Below the pieces are notes generated by a model, which saw nothing but the letters and a program-made list of their open reading frames with translations, was not told where the DNA came from and searched no databases. A program made the translations under genes and the position numbers. A stretch of DNA of 5,292 bases from an uncultured Clostridia bacterium (GTDB taxonomy: Bacteria > Bacillota > Clostridia > TANB77 > CAG-508): contig CARUQW010000075.1 in the NCBI GenBank assembly GCA_949077355.1, forward strand, positions 1-5,292, read 5' to 3'. Positions 1-4,549 of this stretch are shown here, piece by piece (position 1 is the first letter of the stretch; each line of letters opens with the position of its first letter).

Positions 1-1136
1 ATATTGTTAATAAGAAATCATATGCTGTATGTGTATCAGATGATATAACATATACTGCTGTTTTTTTGTTTCCAATTTCTTCGAAATCTATGGTATCTGT
101 TGAGGTTAATTCTGCTATTTCTTTTGAATCAAATTTTCCTAATTTAGATTGTAATGAGCTTAAGATTGAACCATAGGTTTTTTCTGGTGCTATTTCGATG
201 GATTTATAATACATCCTTGCTGGATGGTCATAAGGTAATTTACTAATTAATTCTGTTAGTAAATTGCTTCCACTTTTATTGTTAGCAGCTCTAACTAATT
301 CTGCACAGCTAGCTAAGTTTTGTTCTTCTTCTGGTCTAGTAGCAATTAAATAATAAATTAAAGCCTTTAATAACATTTCTGCCATATCATCCCAGTAAGG
401 GTCTGAATTACTATCTGATTTTTGTCCTTTAATAACAGTATTGGCAATAACATCAACATCTAATTCTGATGATATATGCATTAATGGATTATATCCATCA
501 CTATATTGTGGCCTTACTAGATTTAATACTTTGATTTCATATCCTTGTTCTTTTAAATATCCTGCAGTTCTATCATATAGCTCTCCTTTTGGGTCTGTAA
601 ATACATAAGACCCTAAACATTGGAATGCATTTGGTATTGAATAAGATGCTGATTTACCAGAACCTGAACCGTCCTACTACTAATACATTGACGTTTCCTC
701 GTTTATCAACTGGCAAATAATTATCTTCTGCTAAGATGATTCCTTTGTTTCTACTTAATATTTGATATTGTTCTCCTCTTTGACTCCAATCACTAGAACC
801 ATGCTCAATATCAGAATATTCATTTTTTGGCGCTGTTCTTACAAATCCAATAAAAAAGAATAAAGAATAAAATATGGTGGTTACTAATAAAGCTGAAAAA
901 TAGTTACCGCTTGCTCCTTGCGAAAATATATTACCTAATGTTCCAAATGGATTTCCAATGGATTGTCCAAATGTTTCAAAAAATACTTGTAAGTTCATTC
1001 TTCCTTCTAATCCTGCCATATAAGAACTATAGGCAAAAGGCGCAACAAATACTATGGCCATAAAAAACCATAGTATTATAAATATAATAAAATTCTTTCT
1101 ATTTCTTCTAATAGCTCCTTCAATTTTGTAATTCAT
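1..1136 (-). pseudogene. VirD4/TraG-type conjugative coupling ATPase, frameshifted, 3' end off the window
   Basis: Type IV coupling protein (VirD4/TraG family), an inner-membrane ATPase that passes relaxase-DNA to a conjugation channel. The ATG at 1136 follows AGGTGA (1141-1146). Residues 1-155 have two hydrophobic segments (about 17-38 and 80-101), the usual N-terminal membrane anchor. The frame then reaches the Walker A motif, where base 671 is extra: as written it reads VGRFRFW and stops at 654-656. Skipping that base restores VGGSGSGKS (residues 154-162), and the frame stays open through base 2, giving about 378 visible residues. The restored part contains FTDPKGELYD and GYEIKVLNL, typical of VirD4/TraG proteins, then NPLMHI and TAVYVISSD. 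Walker B and the C-terminus lie beyond the left edge. It is last in a three-gene run, 25 nt after the 80-aa gene. Family assignment is firm; whether the frameshift is biological or a sequence error is open. Confidence 0.9.
671..671 (-). other. Single-base insertion (frameshift) in the Walker A codons of the coupling protein
   Basis: On the minus strand the codons read GTA GGA CGG TTC AGG. Dropping the C at 671 gives GTA GGA GGT TCA GGT TCT GGT AAA TCA, an exact P-loop (GGSGSGKS). The upstream frame ends 15 bases later at TAA (654-656). Both flanks match the family only when joined across this base. The site is not a homopolymer run, so simple homopolymer miscounting is not an obvious cause. 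Confidence 0.88.
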
Positions 1137-1140
1137 ACAA

Positions 1141-1146
1141 TCACCT
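1141..1146 (-). promoter_or_regulatory. Ribosome binding site of the coupling protein gene
   Basis: AGGTGA lies four bases upstream of the ATG at 1136. It matches the anti-Shine-Dalgarno sequence and supports that start, which places the first membrane segment at about residue 17. Confidence 0.65.
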
Positions 1147-1161
1147 ACTCTTTTGTATTAA

Positions 1162-1404
1162 CTAGTCTCCTATTTCTGATCCTTTATTCTTTTCCTCTTT
1201 GTATTCGTTTGTATGGAATACCATGCCTTCTCTTAATTGACTTGAAATCACTTCTCCCATAACAAGTCTTTGTGTGTTTTCTCCTACTACTGTTTTTTCT
1301 ACTTCCTTATCTTCTTTGTCTTTTTCCAAAGCATAAGCTATTTCCATAACACGAATTCCAGTTTTATCGTTTTGGTCTGCCGGATCATTCCATCTTTTAC
1401 TCAT
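1162..1404 (-). CDS. Uncharacterised 80-residue charged protein of the conjugation operon
   Basis: I do not recognise this protein. It is 80 residues, starting MSKRWNDPADQND. It has no signal peptide, membrane segment or cysteine. The middle (about 22-40) is rich in Lys, Glu and Asp, and the C-terminal tail (about 67-80) is also charged, so a soluble cytoplasmic protein is likely. The ATG at 1404 is preceded by AGGAG (1411-1415) with a 6-base spacer, a strong site. The gene starts 13 bases after the stop of the 172-aa gene and ends 25 bases before the coupling protein start, so the three are almost certainly co-transcribed. Position alone suggests an accessory role in transfer. An antisense ORF overlaps it on the plus strand, but without an RBS or family resemblance. 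Reality of the gene is well supported; function is unknown. Confidence 0.8.
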   Translation of the reverse strand: MSKRWNDPADQNDKTGIRVMEIAYALEKDKEDKEVEKTVVGENTQRLVMGEVISSQLREGMVFHTNEYKEEKNKGSEIGD

Positions 1405-1410
1405 AATAAA

Positions 1411-1415
1411 CTCCT
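1411..1415 (-). promoter_or_regulatory. Ribosome binding site of the 80-aa gene
   Basis: AGGAG with 6 bases to the ATG at 1404. It sits in the 13-base gap directly after the TAG of the 172-aa gene, consistent with coupled translation in one transcript. Confidence 0.7.
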
Positions 1416-1417
1416 CT

Positions 1418-1936
1418 CTATTTATCCTCCACTACTTCGAATGCAAAATATGATTTATATGGTTTTAATTTACATTTTCCTTTTACTTCATTTGTTTTTT
1501 CATCAAAATAAAGCACTGGCTTTACCTCTTCTGTAGTTTCTGGGTCGATAATAGATATTTGCCTTTTCAAATTTGGCGTATATTTGACTTCTTTATACTC
1601 CATTTCTTCTTCTGAATATAGTGTGTTAAATCTAAAAGGTGTTGGTTTTTTGGTAATTCTTATTTCATCTCCTAGTAATAATCCAGAATTAATAACTACT
1701 CTGTCTTTTCCAAATGACAAGATAACTAATTGATTTCCTTCTTTTTGTGGTTCCTGGACATAATAAGTTTTCTTATTCAAATTTCCTACAATTTCTTCTG
1801 TATGGTCTAATCTTTCTACCGTATATTTAGGATATTCTTCTAAGTATTCTTTTCTTGTCTTATTTACTTGGTAAATTACTGTCTTTACTCCTTCTGGATC
1901 TGTTATACTAAAGTGTTTACCTTGTATTGTTTCCAT
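1418..1936 (-). CDS. Uncharacterised 172-residue protein with an internal repeat, first gene of the conjugation operon
   Basis: I cannot assign this to a named family. It is 172 residues, has no signal peptide or membrane segment, and is rich in Glu, Lys and Tyr with alternating hydrophobic residues, suggesting a mostly beta soluble protein. Two stretches resemble each other: SITDPEGVKTVIY (about 10-22) and SIIDPETTEEVKPVLY (about 128-143), each a possible beta-strand pair after a DPE turn. Between them is VVINSGLLLGDEIRITK (about 80-96). The ATG at 1936 has AGAGG (1944-1948) seven bases upstream. The gene is first behind a consensus promoter (1999-2027) and is followed closely by the 80-aa and coupling protein genes, so a role in conjugation is inferred from context only. 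It could be an accessory, regulatory or structural transfer protein. Confidence 0.85.
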   Translation of the reverse strand: METIQGKHFSITDPEGVKTVIYQVNKTRKEYLEEYPKYTVERLDHTEEIVGNLNKKTYYVQEPQKEGNQLVILSFGKDRVVINSGLLLGDEIRITKKPTPFRFNTLYSEEEMEYKEVKYTPNLKRQISIIDPETTEEVKPVLYFDEKTNEVKGKCKLKPYKSYFAFEVVEDK

Positions 1937-1989
1937 TTTTACACCTCTTCCATACGATTCTAACCCGTAGTTCCTCTTTTGTTACAACA

Positions 1990-2005
1990 CTATAATTAAT
2001 TATAG
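1990..2005. repeat. 16-bp perfect palindrome over the -10 element, candidate operator
   Basis: CTATAATTAATTATAG is its own reverse complement. It contains the whole -10 hexamer of the minus-strand promoter and extends over the expected transcription start. A dimeric repressor bound here would block the promoter. The sequence is AT-only apart from the end pair, so part of the symmetry may follow from the TATAAT itself. Confidence 0.45.
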
Positions 2006-2027
2006 CGAAAAATAAGCGTTTTGTCAA
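1999..2027 (-). promoter_or_regulatory. Consensus SigA promoter for the 172-aa/80-aa/coupling protein operon
   Basis: On the minus strand TTGACA (2022-2027) and TATAAT (1999-2004) are both perfect matches with a 17-base spacer. Transcription would start near 1992, leaving a leader of about 55 bases before the ATG at 1936. The promoter begins 30 bases after the stop of the J-protein gene. I see no convincing terminator between them, so some read-through from dnaJ is possible. Confidence 0.85.
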
Positions 2028-2056
2028 TGCTTTTATTATGTAAATTATAGTTTTTC

Positions 2057-2929
2057 TTAACTTCTTGGATTAAAACTCGATATTTTATTTAATTTTTCAA
2101 ACATTTCTTTTTCTTGTTGACTTAATTGTTTTGGTACTACTATTTTTATTTCTGCAATCAAATCTCCTCGATTTCCATTTCCATCTCGATAACCTTTTCC
2201 TGGAATCTTGATTTTTTCTCCACTTTGAATTCCTTGTGGAATATATATTTTTGTTTCATCATCCATTGAATTTACATTAGCTCTAGCTCCTAAAGCTGCT
2301 TCCCATGGTGTTAATAACAAATCTGTATAAAGGTCATTTCCTTTTAGTTTAAATGGTTTCGTATCTTCTATATTTATTTTTATCAATAAATCTCCATTTT
2401 TTCCACCATTTTCACTTGGTTTTCCTTGCCCCAATAAGCGAATCTTTTCTCCATCTTTGATTCCTTGTGGGATAGCAATGATAATATTTTTTATTTTTCC
2501 GTCCATGGTTCTTAAAGATATCATCTTTTCTTTTCCAAAAAATGCTTCTTGTATACTGATGTTAATTTCTGTTTCAATGTTTTCACCTTTTAGGTTCGTT
2601 TTTCGAAAAACATTTTGTGTTTCTTTTCCCTCTATATTTCCTAAAAACATGTTTAACATTTTACCTTTTTCTCCCTTTCCGGAAAAAGCTTTTTGTGCTT
2701 TTCCGAAACGAGAATTCCATATTCTATCATATTTTCTTTTAGAAGCTGGAACTGATAAAATTCTATAAGCTTCATTGATATCTTTTATTTTTTCTTCTGC
2801 CAATGTATCTCCTACATTTAAATCTGGATGATATTTTTTAGCAGCTTGTCTATACGCTATTTTTATTTCATCAACTGAAACATGACTTGTTTCTAAGTCT
2901 AATATTTTATAATAATTTTTAAATACCAT
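2057..2929 (-). CDS. J-domain co-chaperone, DnaJ/CbpA type without zinc finger
   Basis: Hsp40 co-chaperone that would stimulate DnaK ATPase and deliver clients. I choose the ATG at 2929 (290 residues): GGGGAGG ends 9 bases upstream, and the protein then opens directly into the J domain (FKNYYKILDL). Earlier in-frame starts (TTG at 2947, ATG at 2938) overlap that RBS. The J domain spans about residues 3-70 with the HPD motif at 34-36. A short linker (about 71-105) replaces the usual long Gly/Phe region. Two C-terminal beta domains follow, each marked by a PQGI..GEKI....GKG-like motif (about 154-169 and 231-246), plus TPWEAALGA (207-215). There are no CxxCxGxG repeats, so this is a type B/CbpA-like protein, not the housekeeping DnaJ. 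No CIRCE-type operator is visible. It has its own promoter between the fic terminator and the conjugation operon, which suggests mobile-element cargo. Confidence 0.93.
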   Translation of the reverse strand: MVFKNYYKILDLETSHVSVDEIKIAYRQAAKKYHPDLNVGDTLAEEKIKDINEAYRILSVPASKRKYDRIWNSRFGKAQKAFSGKGEKGKMLNMFLGNIEGKETQNVFRKTNLKGENIETEINISIQEAFFGKEKMISLRTMDGKIKNIIIAIPQGIKDGEKIRLLGQGKPSENGGKNGDLLIKINIEDTKPFKLKGNDLYTDLLLTPWEAALGARANVNSMDDETKIYIPQGIQSGEKIKIPGKGYRDGNGNRGDLIAEIKIVVPKQLSQQEKEMFEKLNKISSFNPRS

Positions 2930-2936
2930 TTTTAAC

Positions 2937-2943
2937 ATCCTCC
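2937..2943 (-). promoter_or_regulatory. Ribosome binding site deciding the J-protein start
   Basis: The minus strand reads GGGGAGG followed by ATGTTAAAA and then ATG (2929). The GGAGG core (2939-2943) is 9 bases from that ATG but only directly adjacent to the ATG at 2938, too close to serve it. The start at 2929 is therefore preferred. Confidence 0.7.
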
Positions 2944-2961
2944 CCAAAATCAGGTAGTCCT

Positions 2962-2970
2962 ATTATATCA
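2962..2970 (-). promoter_or_regulatory. Extended -10 promoter of the J-protein gene
   Basis: TGATATAAT on the minus strand is a TGn extended -10 with a perfect TATAAT (2962-2967). The -35 region falls in the T tract of the fic terminator and is poor (ATGGAT at a 17-base spacer), which an extended -10 can compensate for. Transcription would start near 2955, about 25 bases before the ATG. Confidence 0.6.
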
Positions 2971-2977
2971 CAAATAG

Positions 2978-3020
2978 AAAAAAAATCCATAGTTTGAATA
3001 AATTTTTCATTCAAACTATG
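2978..3020 (-). terminator. Intrinsic terminator downstream of fic
   Basis: Two perfect 12-base arms (3009-3020 and 2988-2999; CATAGTTTGAAT and its complement) enclose a 9-base loop. On the minus strand the hairpin is followed by GA and then eight T residues (2985-2978), a classic Rho-independent terminator. It lies about 60 bases after the fic stop. The other strand lacks a T tract, so it acts in one direction. Confidence 0.88.
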
Positions 3021-3024
3021 AATC

Positions 3025-3054
3025 GTTTTGATTAGTTTTGGTTAGTTTTGGGAC
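3025..3054. repeat. Three 10-bp tandem repeats between fic and its terminator
   Basis: GTTTTGATTA, GTTTTGGTTA and GTTTTGGGAC follow each other without gaps on the plus strand; the third copy diverges in its last three bases and runs into GGGACAGGCAC. The block lies between the fic stop codon and the terminator hairpin. No function is evident. Confidence 0.5.
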
Positions 3055-3080
3055 AGGCACAGAAGTAACCATAAATTTTA

Positions 3081-4034
3081 TTATTCTCTATCAGCTTCTT
3101 TAATTATCTTAAATAGTCTTTCATTCCTATATATTCTTTCTCTTCCTATTTTTTCAGATGTTAGAAATCCTAATTCTACTAAGTTATCTAAATATTTTTG
3201 AGCTGTTTTGTCTGATACCCTCAATTGTTCTTGTATATATGGTATTTTTGTGTAGAATTCGAAGAATAATGCTTCTAAAAGTTCTTTAGAATATATTTTT
3301 GTCTTATCTCTCAATTCATATTTCATAGATACTATTTCATTTCGTATTTTATCAATTATGTTAATAGTTTCCTCTGCCATTTCTTCTATTCCTATTAAAA
3401 TGTAAATTATCCATTCTTCAAAATTATTAGTATTTCTTGTTTCTTGAAATAATTTATAATATTCTAATTTGTTTCTAATTATATATTTACTCAAATATAA
3501 TATCGGCGTATCTATTAAATCTTTAAAAACTAAATATAGAATATTTATAATTCTTCCTGTTCTTCCATTACCATCATAAAATGGATGAATAGACTCAAAT
3601 TGATAGTGAATCATTGCTAATTTTATTAGTGGATCCACCATATCATCATCATTATTTATATAATCTTCTAAATTTTTCATATATTCTAATATTTCTATTT
3701 TTTCTTGTGGTGGAGTATATACAACTTCGTCCGTCGTTATATTTTTTATTACTGTACCTAGTGTGCTTCTAATCCCTGCCTGATTATGTTCTAATTTTTC
3801 TTGTATTCTTACAATTATATTGGTATTAATCATCTGTTTTTCTTTTATTAATTTATATCCTTCCCATATTGCTGCTCTATAATCTGCAACTTCTTTTGCT
3901 GCAGGACTTGCATCTTTTGTCTTTACCATTGCTTTATATATTTCGTCATGTGTTGTTACTATATTTTCGATTCCAGAACTTGTTTTTGCTTCGTTTATCA
4001 TAATAGCATTAATCAAAATATTCTGATTCGGCAT
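3081..4034 (-). CDS. Fic-domain protein (class II) with C-terminal winged helix, retained downstream ORF
   Basis: Fic enzymes usually transfer AMP to a hydroxyl side chain of a target protein. The full motif HPFYDGNGRTGR is at residues 150-161 with the catalytic His150 intact. YTPPQ at about 106-110 fits the flap that positions the target. SSGIEN (19-24) matches the N-terminal (S/T)xxxE(G/N) inhibitory helix of class II Fic proteins. A winged-helix segment (about 264-310: YIQEQLRVSDKTAQKYL, then LGFLTSEKIGRERIYRN) suggests DNA binding. The 317-residue ORF starts at an internal ATG (4034) with only a weak AAAGGA 12 bases upstream. The family resemblance continues for 39 more codons to an ATG at 4151 with a strong RBS, but codon 22 of that frame is TAA (4086-4088). 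Either the protein is made short by re-initiation, or fic is a pseudogene, or the base is an error. The terminator at 2978-3020 ends the transcript. Confidence 0.88.
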   Translation of the reverse strand: MPNQNILINAIMINEAKTSSGIENIVTTHDEIYKAMVKTKDASPAAKEVADYRAAIWEGYKLIKEKQMINTNIIVRIQEKLEHNQAGIRSTLGTVIKNITTDEVVYTPPQEKIEILEYMKNLEDYINNDDDMVDPLIKLAMIHYQFESIHPFYDGNGRTGRIINILYLVFKDLIDTPILYLSKYIIRNKLEYYKLFQETRNTNNFEEWIIYILIGIEEMAEETINIIDKIRNEIVSMKYELRDKTKIYSKELLEALFFEFYTKIPYIQEQLRVSDKTAQKYLDNLVELGFLTSEKIGRERIYRNERLFKIIKEADRE

Positions 4035-4151
4035 CGTTTGTGCAATTCCTTTTAACTCTGCTAAAGATCTACTAGTCCTTGATAATTATTTTAAGACTCT
4101 TTTAGTCTCTATATCTTCCTTCAAAGGTAGCATTGCTAGCTTTTCTTTCAT
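4035..4151 (-). pseudogene. Cut-off 5' end of fic, with in-frame TAA at codon 22
   Basis: From the ATG at 4151 the frame reads MKEKLAMLPLKEDI... to codon 21, then TAA (4086-4088), then LSRTSRSLAELKGIAQT straight into MPNQNILINA at 4034 with no change of frame. The part after the stop (SLAELKGIA followed by PNQNILIN) matches the usual N-terminal region of Fic/Fic_N proteins, so it is ancestral coding sequence. The intact gene would encode 356 residues. A single A-to-T change of an AAA Lys codon, inferred from the preceding AAA, would explain the stop. Confidence 0.8.
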
Positions 4152-4156
4152 TTATA

Positions 4157-4163
4157 TCACCTC
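4157..4163 (-). promoter_or_regulatory. Strong ribosome binding site at the original fic start
   Basis: GAGGTGA lies five bases before the ATG at 4151, far better than anything before the internal ATG at 4034. It supports 4151 as the ancestral start of fic. Today it would direct synthesis of a 21-residue peptide. Confidence 0.7.
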
Positions 4164-4173
4164 TCCATAGTTA

Positions 4174-4260
4174 ATACCGGAAAATTTTCAAGTTTTGTTC
4201 CTATATTTATATGATACCAGAAGTTTTTTCCGGTGTCAATATAATACCGGAAGTTTTTTC
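4174..4260. repeat. Three direct copies of a 17-bp motif at the fic promoter, candidate operators
   Basis: Copies on the plus strand: ATACCGGAAAATTTTC (4174-4189), ATACCAGAAGTTTTTTC (4214-4230) and ATACCGGAAGTTTTTTC (4244-4260). Starts are 40 and 30 bp apart, so the copies lie on about the same face of the helix. The first is in the leader, the second fills the -35/-10 spacer and enters the -10, and the third is just upstream of the -35. A diverged inverted copy, CTTCCGATATTA (4267-4278), pairs with the third in 11 of 12 positions. The layout fits repression, possibly autoregulation by the Fic winged helix. Confidence 0.65.
4211..4239 (-). promoter_or_regulatory. SigA-type promoter of fic
   Basis: On the minus strand TTGACA (4234-4239) and TATCAT (4211-4216; five of six matches) are 17 bases apart. 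The start would be near 4204, giving a leader of about 50 bases before the ATG at 4151. The spacer is itself an imperfect palindrome (CCGGAA...TTCTGG) and belongs to the repeated motif. Confidence 0.75.
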
Positions 4261-4344
4261 TTTTTTCTTCCGATATTATAAAAACAACAGAAAATATTTC
4301 GATTATTCAATAAGGTTATTTTTTGGTACTCATTAAATATTAAA

Positions 4345-4389
4345 AATGGATGATATTTAGGCTATATTTCTGCCACTTTATCATCCATT
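4345..4389 (-). terminator. 11-bp hairpin followed by a short T tract, possible terminator of the FGE-like gene
   Basis: AATGGATGATA (4345-4355) and TATCATCCATT (4379-4389) are perfectly complementary, with a 23-base loop that can pair further through GGC/GCC. On the minus strand the second arm runs into five T residues and then AATATTT. It lies about 160 bases after the stop at 4550, late for a dedicated terminator, and the loop is long, so the call is tentative. Confidence 0.4.
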
Positions 4390-4549
4390 AATTTTATTGT
4401 CCTCTTTTTATTGACCGCTTACAACTAAAGTCTATATTTTCTCTCAATTTTCACGTGTGTGCGTTTAAAATCGCTTACTATTTCTTATTCAAATTTCTTT
4501 ACTTAAAAACTACTTTAAGTACTTATTACAATTTTGGTTTTCACAGAGC

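Larger units (their letters stand above)
4152..4549. other. Non-coding interval between the FGE-like gene and fic
   Basis: This 398-base gap holds the fic RBS, promoter and operator repeats (4157-4278) and the hairpin at 4345-4389. An 8-bp inverted repeat TACTTAAA/TTTAAGTA lies at 4500-4507/4514-4521. Neither strand has a convincing gene. The longest item with an RBS is an 8-codon ORF (MDDKVAEI) starting at 4388. No copy of the GC-rich end of the FGE-like gene is present here, so a DGR template repeat is absent from this gap. Confidence 0.7.

Noticed and set aside
1270..1536. Plus-strand 88-codon ORF
   Set aside because: It lies antisense to the 80-aa and 172-aa genes, is rich in Phe and Leu as expected of a shadow frame in AT-rich DNA, and has no good RBS.
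1941..1956. Four-codon ORF (ATG GAA GAG GTG TAA) in the leader of the 172-aa gene
   Set aside because: It overlaps the RBS of the real start and has no correctly spaced RBS of its own; probably chance.
2010..2040. Terminator after the J-protein gene (AAGC...GCTT then T-rich)
   Set aside because: The stem is only 4 bp and coincides with the -35 region of the next promoter; too weak to call.
2457..2768. Plus-strand 103-codon ORF
   Set aside because: It is antisense to the J-protein gene; its Phe/Ser/Pro-rich product is a shadow of that coding sequence.
2930..2947. Longer J-protein start (TTG at 2947 or ATG at 2938)
   Set aside because: Both overlap the GGGGAGG Shine-Dalgarno sequence; the ATG at 2929 has correct spacing and leads directly into the J domain.
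4411..4438. Plus-strand promoter-like TTGACC-16-TATATT pointing antisense into the FGE-like gene
   Set aside because: The match is partial, no plus-strand gene follows, and such matches are frequent in AT-rich DNA.
4400..4549. DGR template repeat just downstream of the FGE-like gene
   Set aside because: This AT-rich stretch shows no resemblance to the GC-rich end of the gene at 4571-4702 in either orientation, and no reverse transcriptase ORF exists in the window.
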